Positions 50,440-61,375 of a stretch of 64,000 nucleotides of DNA are shown piece after piece. The first letter of the stretch is position 1; the number at the start of each line of letters is the position of its first letter. Below the pieces are notes generated by a model that saw nothing but the letters and a program-made list of their open reading frames with translations, did no database searches and had not been told where the DNA came from. Source of the DNA: Impatiens glandulifera (taxonomy: Eukaryota; Streptophyta; Magnoliopsida; Ericales; Balsaminaceae); assembly GCF_907164915.1 (NCBI RefSeq), contig NC_061868.1:21819819-21883818 (forward strand). The letters are read 5' to 3'. The translations under genes and the position numbers were made by a program.

Positions 50440-52084
50440 TGATAGGAACAGTGTAATCAATAGAGACGAGGATCTAACTATTGATGACAACTTCTGGAAA
50501 ACGGTTTGATAGAAACCTTGTTTGGGATTAATATCACAATCTATTCATCATAAACCCTTGCAAACTCTTGAAGTGATTCAAGTGTGGAACTGTTTGCTCA
50601 GGTTTGAAGCTATGAACCAATGAGAGAAGGAAAGACAGAATGTAAAGAACACAGTAAGTTGTTTATGGATGTTCGGAGAAAAATCCTCATACGTCACCCC
50701 TTCTTCCAACCACCGGAAGGATTCACTATACTTCTTTGAATCAAATACAGTTTACTGGATAGCTAACTGTTGAACAGAACAGGCTCTGTTCAATTTACAA
50801 TACGATTAAGAGTATTTCTCTACTAGACAGATTTTGATTCTTTCTTGAACTTAAAGATGTAGAAATCAGTGAGAAAGTAAGCAAACAATCAGCAATTCGT
50901 GAGACAGGCAGTCAGGAAGTTCGTCCGTTGTCCTTTGGCATAAATATATAGAAGAAAGACACCAATGGTCGAATCTTTAGGATGGACACGTGGCAAGCGC
51001 CCATTGGAACGCCTCCATAGTACAAGAGTAGAACAGACTCTGTGCATCAGGATCGAGGTCGTACCAAACTACTAGTGCGCCAAAATTCTTCAATAAATGT
51101 CCTACATAGAACAAGTAGTGGGAAGAATGTTTACTTACGTGGCATTCCTTCATTTGATCAAATAGCTGGCGTATTGGACTGCACGGATGAGTGGAGCAGG
51201 AGTAGCGTAAAACTAGTTGATCGTGAGTAGACGTATGCTAACATCAAACTGCCTGTCTAGCTACGTATCAGTTAAACTGCACGTCTAACTACGTATCTTT
51301 TAGACTGCACGTCTAACTACGTATCTGTTAGACCGCCTGTCTAACTACGTATCTGTTAGACTTCACGTCTAACTACGTATCTATTAGATTGCACGTCTAA
51401 CTACGCATCTGTTAGACTACAAGTCTAACTACGTCTCTGTTAGACTACACGTCTAACTACATCTGTTAGACTTCCCGTCTAACTACGTATCTGTTAGACT
51501 GCCCGTCTAACTACGTATCTGTTAAACTGCACGTCTAACTACGTATCTGTTAGACTGCACGTCTAACTACACATCTCTTAGACTGCACATCTTACTACGT
51601 ATCTTTTAGACTGCACGTCTAACTACACATCTATTAGACTGCACGTCTTACTACGCATATGTTAGACTGCACGTCTAACTACGCATCTGTTAGACTGCAC
51701 GTCTAACAACGCATCTGTTAGACTGCACATCTAACTACGCATCTGTTAGACTGCACGTCTAACTACGCATATTTTAGACTACACGTCTAACTACGCATCT
51801 GTTAGACTGCACGTCTAACTACGCATATGTTAGACTGCACGTCTAACTACGCATATGTTAGATTGCACGTCTAATTACGCATATGTTAGACTGCACGTCT
51901 AACTACGCATCTGTTAGACTGCACGTCTAATTACGTATCTGTTAGACTGCCCGTCTAACTAGCAACACATCTATTTAGCATGTTTCAGTCCATGTCTAGT
52001 TTAACATAGTTTTAATGCACCTGCAAAAAATAATTAGACGTCTTAATTTCATCATCAAAATAACATTAGTCAAATTAATTTGAC
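50440..52084 (-). repeat. 5' LTR of the 28-mer copia element (1,645 bp)
   Basis: On the minus strand it runs from TGTTGGGTCAAATTAATTTG (ending at 52084) to CCTATCA at 50440. Plus-strand order: LTR end, conserved stem-loop module (50655-50740), TATA-type box at 50941-50951 (reverse strand), unique block 51030-51230, then 28-mer array 51245-51960 and terminal unique block. The left third matches the solo LTR at 42800-43090; the right end matches 44130-44256. This is the reference copy showing that the satellite resides inside the LTR. Confidence 0.8.
51245..51960 (-). repeat. 28-mer array inside the 5' LTR
   Basis: About 25 copies of the same 28-bp unit as the main array, with ACGTATCTG or ACGCATCTG in place of ACGCGTCTG. 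It is the short (about 0.7 kb) version of the repeat that reaches over 12 kb in the 3' LTR region. Confidence 0.9.
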
Positions 52085-52121
52085 CCAACACAGACCTCCG
52101 TCTCTATTGTTAATACTGATT

Positions 52122-55057
52122 TTAACAAATACAAAAGTCATCTTAATCGAATAAAAATTATTGCAAACCTTATTATAAAATAATACCAAATAATTTATTA
52201 TTTTATGTTAGATATATTTGTTTTTAATAAGTAACTCATCTCAACAAAATGTAAATCATTTGGAGACATGTTTTATTTTCATTTTTATGATATTCTAAGA
52301 AAATTGAGTACTTGTATTTATTATGGGAGTTTATTTGGGATAAAAAATAATATAATTGTATTTAAAATTACCATAAGTTAATTAAACTAATTTAAATTAT
52401 TTCTTATGATTTCATGTCAGGTTGAATAATTTTGATTTATTTCATTTAAAATAATCTAAAATAAAATAGTTTTATATAATAAAAATTATTTTAACTGAAT
52501 TGAAATTACGCAAATCTTATTTGAACATTATATACCATATTGTATTATTTATTTTAATCCAAAATAAGAATGATTTTGTAATATAAAAGTCATCTTAATC
52601 GAATCAAAATTATGACAAACTTTATTCTAATATTACACACAATAATTTAATATTTTATTATAGATAGATTTGTTTTTAATAAGTAACTCATCTCAACAAA
52701 ATATAAATCATTTTAGACATGTTTGTTTTTTCATTTTTGAGATATTCTAAGAAGATAGAGTACTTTTATTTTTAATTAAAGTGATTTTGGGGTTTAAAAA
52801 TAATCTTATCGTATACAAAATTATGGTTAATTTTCTTAATACATTTTAAGATCTTTCATGTAATTTTATATCAAATTGTATTATTATTTTTATTTATTTT
52901 AATGTGAAATAAGACTGATTTTGTAATACAAAAGTCATCTTAATCGAATCAAAATTATGTCAAACCTTATTCTAATATTATACACAATAATTTATTATTT
53001 TATGTTAGATAGATTTGTTTTTAATAAGTAACTTATCACAACACAATATTTTTAATGGTTTTCAGACATGTTTTTTTTCATTTTTAGGATATAATAAGAA
53101 ACTCGAATACTTGTATTTATTATTACAGTTTATTAAGTTTTAAAATATAATTTAATCGTATTTGAAAAAACAATGAGTTTTGTTATTAATTTATTTAAAT
53201 TATTTATTATGATTTTATTTCAAATTGAATGTTTTTGATTTACTTTATATAATATAATCTAAAATAAGATTAATTTTTTAATATAATAATTTGATCAAAT
53301 TAATCGAAATTATCATAAATATTATTTAAATATTATATTCAATACTGTATTATTTTATGTTAAATTTGTTATTAATACATAAAATATTTCTCCCAACTTA
53401 TTATGATTCATTTTGACAACTTTTTTATTTTGGAATATTGTAATAAAATCGGGTACTTTAATTTATAATTACAGTTATTTTGGGATTAAAAAAAATTATA
53501 TTGTATACGAAATTAATATTAGTTTTCTTAATATATTTTAAGATATTTCATGTAATTGTATGTCAAATTTCATTATTATTTTATTTATTTTAATTAAAAA
53601 TAAGAATGATTTTGTAATACAAAAACATCTTAATCGAATCAAAATTATGGAAAATCTTATTCTAATATTATACACAATATTTTATTATTTTATGTTAGAT
53701 AAATTTGTTTTTAATATGTAAACTCATCCCAACACAATATTAATCATTTTTAGACATGTTTTTCTTTTATTTTTGGGATATTCTAAGAAAATCGAGTACT
53801 TGTATTTATTATTAGAGTTTATTTGAAATTAAAAAATAATATAATCGTATTTGAATTTATGATGAGTTTTTTTAAATTTTTTTAAATTATTTCTTGTAAT
53901 TTAATGTCAAGTTGAATGATTTTTATTTATGTCATTTAATATAATCTAAAATAATATTGGTTTTATATTATATAAATTATTTCAACTAAATCGAAATTAT
54001 GCAAGTCTTATTCGAACATTTTATATCACATTGTATTATTTTATGTTAGATTTGTTATTAATAAATAAAATATTTCTCTCAACTTATTATGATTCATTTT
54101 TTGACAACCTTTTTTATTTTGGATATTGTAATAAAATCGGGTACTTTAATTTTTAATTACAGTTAATTTGGGGTTTAAAAAATAATCCTATCGTATACAA
54201 AAATACGATTAGTTTTCTTAATATATTTTAAGATCTTTCATGTAATTTTATGTCCAATTGCATTATTATTTTTATTTATTTTAATTTGAAATAAGAATGA
54301 TTTTCCAATACAAAAGTTATCATAATCGAATAAAAATTATGGCAAACTTTATTCTAAAATTATACACAATAATTTATTATTTTATTTGTTTCTAATAAGT
54401 AACTTATCTTAACACAATATTTGTAATCATTTTGAGACATTTTTTTTTTCATTTTTAGGATATTCTAAAAAAATTCAATACTTGTATTTATTATTAGAGT
54501 TTATTAAGGTTTAAAAATAATTTAATCGTATTTGACAAAACAATGAGTTTTGATATTAATTTATTTAAATTATTTATTGCGATTTTATTTCAAATTGAAT
54601 GTTTTTGATTTACTTTATATAATATAATCTAAAATAAGATTAATTTTTTAATATAATAATTTGATCAAATTAATCGAAATTATCATAAATATTATTTAAA
54701 TATTATATTCAATATTGTATTATTTTATGTTAAATTTGTTATTAATACATAAAATATTTCTCCCAACTTATTATGATTCATTTTGACAACTTTTTTATTT
54801 TGGAATATTGTAATAAAATCGGGTACTTTAATTTATAATTACAGTTATTTTGGGATTAAAAAAATTATATCGTATACGAAATTAATATTAGTTTTCTTAA
54901 TATATTTTAAGATATTTCAAATTGTATGTCAAATTGCATTATTATTTTATTTATTTTAATCAAAAATAAGAATGATTTTGTAATACAAAAACATCTTAAT
55001 CGAATCAAAATTATGGAAAATCTTATTCTAATATTATACACAATATTTTATTATTTT
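52122..55057. repeat. AT-rich tandem repeat, unit about 690 bp
   Basis: Blocks recur in fixed order. A segment containing ATCGTATACAAAATTA and TTTAAGATCTTTCATG appears near 52810, 53490, 54190 and 54860 (steps of about 680-700). AAGTCATCTTAATCGAATCA appears near 52580, 52935, 53620 and 54985. Each unit seems to contain two related halves, since TTTGTTTTTAATAAGTAACT recurs at shorter steps. No coding. The array is cut at 55058 by an LTR. Confidence 0.75.
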
Positions 55058-56343
55058 TGTTAGGATCTAGGTCGCAGCTGGAGGACCGGGGTTGGCTGGT
55101 TAGCGCGTCTCACTCAAAGGGTGGTGATTAATCCGGTTAGAGATTAACACCGGGGTTTCAATACTACACAAACTGTCACAAACCCTTGAACCAGGTTCAA
55201 GCGCGGAAGAGGTTTGTTTCAGGTTGAAGCAGCACACTCACGAGATAGGCAGAACCGGTTTTTGGATAAGGCAGGTTTGGAAGTTGCTGGGTCGGTTTTG
55301 GAGCTTAGTGACTCGGTTTAGGTAATATAGAGTCGGTTAAAGCGGTGTAGGTAGGTTAGTACATGTCGGTTAGAATGTAGGACCAGTAGAAAGTAAATAA
55401 CAACAGGTTTTTATGGATGTTCGGAGATAAAACTCCTACGTCACCCCTTCCTCTCGAAACCGCGAGAAGGATATTCACTAAGGAATACAAATACAATCCG
55501 ATCGAGACTTATTTTCTGTTCGATAACACCCGTACAATTTACACCGAAATTGTAAATACACACTTCAACTTTAGCACTTAGGCTTTTTCTAGAGAGAGAA
55601 CACAATCTTATCACTTGTAAATTAATTGCTCGCTGTATCACCTTGTGTCTCGCTTGTCCCACTTGTCCCACGTATCTCACGTATCCCACGTATCCCACGT
55701 TTACTCCTCTTCAGCTGTCCTTTTATAGGTGAAATATGTCAACAGTCATATTTCACTTCCTTGAATTTGATTGGCTAAGCAGAGGTTCAGTGATTCAGAC
55801 CTGTCGGTCAACTGTTCAGACCTGACGGTCAACTTTACAGACTTGGCAGTCTGTTCTTCCAGTGTGTAAGACAAACCTGCTAGGTTTGTCTTTTACTCAA
55901 TATGGTGACTGTTGGATAGACAGTTGTCTGTACTTGGAAGATTTCATTTCTGATTTATCCTGAAGTAGAAAGATCTTGTAGGACGATATTCTGCAGCCTG
56001 CAGACTTTCCTCAGACTTGTATGAATATGGCAATGTTCAGTCTGTTCTTTTGGTATCGTTTTCAACAGATACCCGAAGTATCTTCTTATGCTGGTCGGTC
56101 ATTTGATTTAGCCTGATGACTTCCGGTTATTGACCGGCTGTCTGGTGTTTCCAGCCTTCTTTTGAGCGGTCATGTTTCAGGTCGGTTTGATAACTTGACC
56201 GGTGGAGCTTCTTAACCGGTTGAGTGATCTGACCGGTTGGTTTTCTCAAACCGGTTGGGTACTTTGACTGGTCCGGTTCTTTGTTCCTGCATTGAAGGTT
56301 TATTTGTGTTAAGTTCTGTGAACCGGTCTAATTTTATCTAACA
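55058..56343 (-). repeat. Copia LTR, CCGGTT-rich family (1,286 bp)
   Basis: Plus-strand edges are TGTTAGGATC (55058) and TTATCTAACA (56343), with the reverse polypurine tract ATTTCTCCCTTTTTG directly after, so this is a 3' LTR of a minus-strand element. It has the conserved module at about 55410-55490 (GATGTTCGGAG, CTCCTACGTCACCCCTTC, GCGAGAAGG) and a TATA box (CTATAAAAG on the minus strand) at 55720-55728. Short TGTCCCACGTATC-type repeats lie just upstream of it. Confidence 0.75.
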
Positions 56344-56501
56344 ATTTCTCCCTTTTTGATTATTTTATTTAAAATTGTCAAAATCATGTAAGATTGCAAA
56401 CATAGGCCGGTTCTTTATTTGAACGGATTTTTGAAACTAACTTGGGAGAATTTTTCGAAAAATTTTAAAAAATTTTGAGAAAAATTTTGGAAAATTATTA
56501 T
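56344..56501 (-). other. 158-bp remnant of copia internal region
   Basis: It begins with the reverse polypurine tract and matches 61668-61745 (TTTGATTATTTTATTTAAAA, AAAATCATGTA, ATAGGCCGGTT). It is the 3' edge of an internal region, cut off by the LTR starting at 56502. Confidence 0.65.
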
Positions 56502-57317
56502 TGTTAGGATTGGGGACGCCCTTGGAGGACCGGGGTGTTTCCGGTTTCTAGAAGGGTGTCCTCTTACAACAACACAATACACAATTTGGTGATAGTCCGG
56601 TTAGAGAATATAACCGTTCTTAACACTACACAGATTGTCACAGACTCTTGAACCGAGTTCAAGGGCGGAAATGTCCGTTTCAATCTGAAGCAACAAATAC
56701 GATTCGGTTTGTAGAGTATTTAGGAGGAGTCGGTTAGAATGGAGAAATGGACCGGTTTTGATTATTGGAGTAGGATTATATTTCGGTTAATGTATTTCGG
56801 TTTTTGGAGTAAATAAGCGGGAAATAAATAAAAGACACGAGACAAAATTTTTATGGATGTTCGGAGCAAACCCTCCTACGTCACCCCTTCTTCTCAGATT
56901 ATGAGAAGGATCTCCACTAACTTGAATGTTACAACACTCACAATGCCGGTCGAGCCCAACTCGCTACTCGCCGGTTACACCAACTCACACTTTGATGTAA
57001 TACAACAACTCAACACAACACAATAAAGAAAGCTTCGGGTTTTAGACACACCAGTTTTGGAATATAAGAGTTTATCTCTCTAACTTATTGTTTTTCTTAG
57101 AAAGATGTGATTGATATTTTTCGCTTGATGATTCGATACTTCTTCCTTGCCTTCTATTTATATGAAAAGTATGACAACGGTCATATTTTCTCTCTCCCGG
57201 TAATGATCAAGAGGCTTGCACGCCTTCCCTCTTGGACAGATCAATTTGGACACATGTCAGACATGCGCTTCGCCGGTTTGCATGTTGGACACATGGCAGA
57301 CATGCACTTAGCCGGCT

Positions 57318-57467
57318 GCCTGACAGCTACCCGCTGCCTGGAGATTGCTTCTGGATTTGGACAAGCATGTCTGACAGTTACCTGCTGCCTGGAGATTGCT
57401 TCTGGATTTGGACAAGCATGCCTGACAGTTACCTGCTGCCTGGAGATTGCTTCTAGATTTGGATTAC
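57318..57467. repeat. 51-bp minisatellite, three copies, in LTR
   Basis: Units begin at 57318, 57369 and 57420, each containing CTGACAG, CTGCCTGGAGATTGCTTCT and GGATTTGGACAAGCATG. Because 51 is divisible by three, open frames appear on both strands; these are not considered genes. Confidence 0.9.
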
Positions 57468-57725
57468 TCATTTAATCAACCGGAACATACAACATTTAAT
57501 CAACCGGATCATTTATGACTGAAGCGGCTGCATTAAGTGTCGGTTGACCGGAGCCTTCTTTCATTAAATGCCTGTTCACCAGTTGACCAACCAGTTGACT
57601 GAACTTCTTGGCCGAACCAGTTGCTTTTACTACAAACCGAAGTCAAACAACCGAACGGTATATATATTTTCAACCGAATGGATTTTGCTCAATTTCCCTG
57701 AAATAGCAATACTTTAAATATTATT

Positions 57726-57795
57726 TGCAGCCAGTGGGATTTGATCCCTGGTCACCTGTGTGACTGGCAGAGGCGTTTACCACTACGCTACAACA
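57726..57795 (-). other. tRNA-like segment in LTR
   Basis: The minus strand reads GTAGCGTAGTGGTAAACGC (A-box/D-arm-like) and, about 28 bases on, GGGATCAAATCCC (B-box/T-arm-like). This is the spacing of a tRNA or tRNA-derived SINE head. It is repeated at 61376-61443 in the sister LTR. Cloverleaf integrity was not verified. Confidence 0.5.
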
Positions 57796-57911
57796 GCTTC
57801 TTGTTATATTTAAACCAATTAATATACTTGATATAACTTAGCGGTTTAACATATATATTTGAACTTAGTTTTATCTATTCATTAAACTTTTCATAAGTTA
57901 TAACAATTATT

Positions 57912-58160
57912 TTCTATCAATTTCTCCCTTTTAGATTATTTAGAATAAATATTCAAAACTTGTAATGTGTGGCCGGTTTAAAATTAATCTACTTAATTTT
58001 TCTATCAATTTCTCCCTTTTTGATTATTTAGAATAAATATTCAAAACTTGTAATGTGTGGCCGGTTTAAAATTAATCTACTTAATTTTTCTATCAATTTC
58101 TCCCTTTTTGATTATTTAGAATAAATATTCAAAACTTGTAATGTGTGGCCGGTTTTTAAA
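57912..58160 (-). repeat. 88-bp repeat of the polypurine tract and LTR start
   Basis: TCTATCAATTTCTCCC occurs at about 57913, 58001 and 58089, each followed by GATTATTTAGAATAAATATTC and GTGTGGCCGG. The plus-strand element at 4884-5130 shows a similar ~87-bp repetition, so the duplication is a family trait. Confidence 0.8.
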
Positions 58161-58342
58161 AAAAAAAACTTATATTTGTTTGACCGGTTTTAAAGAGCTT
58201 ACATTTGTTTGGCCGGTTTTTTTTTTTTTTTTTTTGGAAAACTTATATTTGTTTGGCCGGTTTTTGGAAAACTTATATTTGTTTGGCCGGTTTTTGGAAA
58301 AACGGTTTCGTTTAAGGAATTTTTTTTTTTAACAAATTTTCT
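58161..58342 (-). other. Low-complexity end of internal region
   Basis: Repeats of TTATATTTGTTTGGCCGG with poly-T runs. No coding is credible. Confidence 0.5.
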
Positions 58343-58607
58343 TCAAATTTTGTAATCTAACAATTCTAACATATTTCTAAGGGAAGAAAACTTAGACTCG
58401 AGAAGTGGCTTTATGAGGATGTTAGCCACTTTATGCTTGTTCCCTTCAAATGATGTGTTCTTCAGCAGCCGGCTGTCCAGATGCAATGTTGTCTCTTCCA
58501 AACTTGTGTCTTGATTTACCTGCATTGATAGACAATAAAGAATCTGGTCCCCATTTTTCTTTGGGTCCGTGGCTTATTAATCCATTAGTAATCCAGACTT
58601 TAATAAG
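58343..58607 (-). pseudogene. Protease-RNase H junction scrap
   Basis: The minus strand gives an ITNGLISHGP.EKWGPDSL-type lead into LHLDSRLLKNTSFEG, where the protease motif LDSG would be, and then directly NKHKVANILIKPLLESKFSS and LRNMLELL, the C-terminus of copia RNase H. The deletion therefore removed everything from just after the protease Asp to near the end of pol. The stop is at 58343. Confidence 0.7.
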
Positions 58608-59735
58608 TCAGATAACTTTCCCTGTTATGGTTCTAATTACTTTTCCGGTACTTGACTTGACATCTCTATGTCTTAAGAGTGCCTTATTTTGTGGTGACTT
58701 TTGATTAATTTTATGTGGGTGTGTATCGGTTTGTTTACCTACTAGCCGGTTGGCTTTTCTTCTCTTAGGATGAAGCCATTTTTCCGAGTCAGTTGGACTT
58801 ACATATTTTATTTCTTTTTCCGGTTTTAGATCACATTCTTCCTCATTTTCGGTTGATGAACTCTTGACAAATCTTATGAAAGGAAGATTGTCTTTTGTGA
58901 GTTTTATCCCGTTGGAATGCTTGTGAGTGGCGAATTTGTTATAACCAATACCAAATTTACATTTGGGATGTCTTTGGTAATTAGACATCTGGCTTACCGC
59001 TTCACTAGATCTTTTCCAAGAAGCCGTGACATATTTGATTCTCTCATTTTCTTCGGTTAACGATTGGACTGTCTCTTTGAGCTTCTCATTCTCTAAGGAC
59101 AGTCCAACCGGTTCGTAAGTCTCGGTTCCGCTTGGCTCACTAGCGGTACCACTTAACTTTCCGGTTTCATATTTTGTTTGGGTCGATATTAAAACAGACA
59201 ATTTTTTGAACTCATCGACCATGTCGTTGAGTGCAATAACTAAGTCTTCTTTAGTAAATTCTTCAGAAGAGAAATCAAATACCTCAGATTCTTTCTCCGC
59301 CATGAAGCATGCATCAACTTTATCATCGCCGTCGCTGGATGATGAGTCGTCCGAATCGCTATCGGCCCATTTTCTATTGATTTCATAAGCTATCAGAGCC
59401 TTATGATCTTTCCGGTTCTCCTTTATTTGGTCGCTACCCTCACACAGTTGGATCAACATCTCCCAAATTTCTTTAGCAGAAGAGCACAGTTTGATCTTAC
59501 TAAACATGTTTTTGTCCAACGACTTGAACAAAATGTTTTTGGCAACATTATCCAAGTTATTCATCTTCTTATCTTCCGTCGTCCATTTGTATCTTGGCTT
59601 ATCAATCTTTATCGGGCCATCGGTAATAACATACCACATGTCATCGTCTTGTGAGGCCAAATGCACTTCCATCCGTATCTTCCAATCAACATATTCTTCG
59701 ATGCAGAACATGAGGGGCTCGTTGATGAAGGACAT
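58608..59735 (-). CDS. Copia Gag, open, of a pol-deleted element
   Basis: From the ATG at 59735 (MSFINEPLMFCIEEYVDW) an uninterrupted frame of 375 codons covers the Gag region: YVDWKIRMEVHLASQDDDMW, VITDGPIKIDKPRYKWTTED, NLDNVAKNILFKSLDKNMFS and IWEMLIQLCEGSDQIKENR. An acidic stretch DSDSDDSSSSDGDDK and a coiled-coil-like part (FTKEDLVIALNDMVDEFKKL; LENEKLKETVQSLTEENERI) follow. No CCHC zinc knuckle is seen, so that part may be lost. The tail is Lys/Arg-rich. Upstream codons to 59858 lie in primer site and LTR and are not part of it. Flanking LTRs, primer site and open gag without pol fit a non-autonomous element that could be mobilised in trans. Confidence 0.75.
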   Translation of the reverse strand: MSFINEPLMFCIEEYVDWKIRMEVHLASQDDDMWYVITDGPIKIDKPRYKWTTEDKKMNNLDNVAKNILFKSLDKNMFSKIKLCSSAKEIWEMLIQLCEGSDQIKENRKDHKALIAYEINRKWADSDSDDSSSSDGDDKVDACFMAEKESEVFDFSSEEFTKEDLVIALNDMVDEFKKLSVLISTQTKYETGKLSGTASEPSGTETYEPVGLSLENEKLKETVQSLTEENERIKYVTASWKRSSEAVSQMSNYQRHPKCKFGIGYNKFATHKHSNGIKLTKDNLPFIRFVKSSSTENEEECDLKPEKEIKYVSPTDSEKWLHPKRRKANRLVGKQTDTHPHKINQKSPQNKALLRHRDVKSSTGKVIRTITGKVI

Positions 59736-59769
59736 GATGGTATTCGGTTGCTTGAGTGTTAAGAACCTC

Positions 59770-59781
59770 GCTCTGATACCA
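59770..59781 (-). other. Primer-binding site (initiator Met tRNA)
   Basis: On the minus strand TGGTATCAGAGC follows the LTR end CCTAACA after two bases. It is an exact match to the plant initiator-Met primer site. Confidence 0.9.
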
Positions 59782-60629
59782 CTTGTTAGGATCGGGGACG
59801 CCCTTGAAGGACCGGGGTTGTTTCCGGTTTTTAAAGGGTGGCCGCTTACAACACACACAACACTTTGGTGATAGTCCGGTTAGAGACTATAACCGTTCTT
59901 AACACTACACAGATTGTCACAGACTCTTGAACCGAGTTCAAGTGCGGAAATGTCCGTTTCAATCTGAAGCAACGAATACGATTCGGTTTGTAGAGTATTT
60001 AGGAGGAGTCGGTTAGAATGGATAAATGGACCGGTTTTGATTATTGGAGTAGGATTATTTTTCGGTTCATGTATTTCGGTTTTTGGAGTAAATAAGCGGG
60101 AAATAAATAAAAGACACGAGACAAGATTTTTTATGGATGTTCGGAGCAAATCCTCCTACGTCACCCCTTCTTCTCAGGTTATGAGAAGGATCTCCACTAA
60201 CTTTTATAGTTACAACAACACTGCCGGTCGAGCCCAACTCGCTACTCGCCGGTTACACCAACTCACTCTTTGATGTAATACAATAACTCAACACAACAAA
60301 ACAAAAAAGCTTCCGGTTTGTGACACACCAGTTTTTGGATCATAAGAGTTTATCTCTCTGACTTATTGTTTTTCTTAGAAAGATGTGATTGATATTTTTC
60401 GCTTGATGATTCGATACTTCTTCCTTGCCTTCTATTTATATGAAAAGTATGACAACGGTCATATTTTCTCTCTCCCGATAATGATCAAGAGGCTTGCATG
60501 CCTTCCCTCTTGGACAGATCAATTTGGACACATGGCAGACATGCGCTTAGCCGGTTTGCATGTTGGACACATGGCAGACATGCACTTAGCCGGTTTGCAT
60601 TTTGGACACATGGCAGCTCTTAGCCGGCT

Positions 60630-60878
60630 GCCTGACAGCTACCTACTGCCTGGAGATTGCTTCTGGATTTGGACAAGCATGCCTGACAGCTACCTGCTGC
60701 CTGGAGATTGCTTCTGGATTTGGACAAGCATGCCTGACAGCTACCTGCTCCCTGGAGATTGCTTCTGGATTTGGACAAGCATGTCTGACAGTTACCTGCT
60801 GCCTGGAGATTGTTTCTGGATTTGGACAAGCATGCCTGACAGTTACCTGCTGTCTGGAGATTACTTCTGGATTTGGAT
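60630..60878. repeat. 51-bp minisatellite, five copies, in LTR
   Basis: Units start at 60630, 60681, 60732, 60783 and 60834, an exact 51-base period. The unit is the same as at 57318. It creates spurious open frames on both strands. Confidence 0.9.
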
Positions 60879-61375
60879 TACTCATTTAATCAACCGGAAC
60901 ATACCGCATTTAATCAACCGGAACATACCGCATTAATCAACCGGAACATACAGCATTTAATCAACCGGAACATACAGCATTTAATGAACCGGAACATTTA
61001 TGACTGAGCGGCTACATTTAATCAACCGGAACATTTATGACTGAGCGGCTGCATTTAATCAACCGGAGCATTTATGACCGGAGCGGCTGCATTAAGTGTC
61101 GGTTGACAGAGCCTTCTTTCATTAAATGCATGTTGACCGATCTCCTAACTGAACTCCAGTTGACCAACCGGTTGACTGAACTTCTTCTTGGACGAACCGG
61201 TTGACCGATCTCCTAACTGAGCTCTAGTTGACCAACCGGTTGACTGAACTTCTTGGCCGAACCGGTTGCTTTTACTACAAACCGAAGTCAAACAACCGAA
61301 CGGTATATATATTTCCAACCGAATGGATTTTGCTTAATTTCCCTGAAATAGCAAAACTTTAAATATTATTTACAG

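Larger units (their letters stand above)
43810..52084 (-). mobile_element. Decayed copia retrotransposon with 28-mer LTRs and an extra 3' ORF
   Basis: Minus-strand order from the right: 5' LTR (50440-52084), degenerate primer site, gag, protease, integrase, reverse transcriptase, RNase H, a spacer with TTAGACGT motifs, the extra ORF, polypurine tract (44257-44272), 3' LTR from 44256 downward. Gag-PR-IN-RT-RH order defines Ty1/copia. All genes are broken. The far end of the 3' LTR was not found; the LTR dissolves into the 28-mer array. Confidence 0.8.
56502..58095 (-). repeat. Copia LTR, 3' LTR of the deletion derivative
   Basis: Starts TGTTAGGATTGGGG at 56502. Its minus-strand start is placed at TGATAGAA (58095), but this edge is ambiguous because an 88-bp unit holding the polypurine tract and LTR start is repeated (about 57912-58160). 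It has the conserved module at 56845-56930, a TATA box CATATAAATAG on the minus strand (57154-57164), three copies of a 51-bp minisatellite (57318-57467) and a tRNA-like segment (57726-57795). It is very similar to the LTR at 59784. Confidence 0.75.

Noticed and set aside
57232..57475. Open frames on both strands in the LTR (also at 60385-60936)
   Set aside because: They arise from the 51-bp minisatellite, whose period is divisible by three; there is no domain and the frames run across LTR DNA.
57726..57795. A functional tRNA gene
   Set aside because: Only box-like motifs are seen, in repeated LTR DNA; cloverleaf pairing could not be shown.
58608..59858. Longer Gag frame starting at 59858
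   Set aside because: Codons 59736-59858 lie in the primer site and LTR; the ATG at 59735 begins the part matching the other gag (MSFINEP against MSIINDIP).
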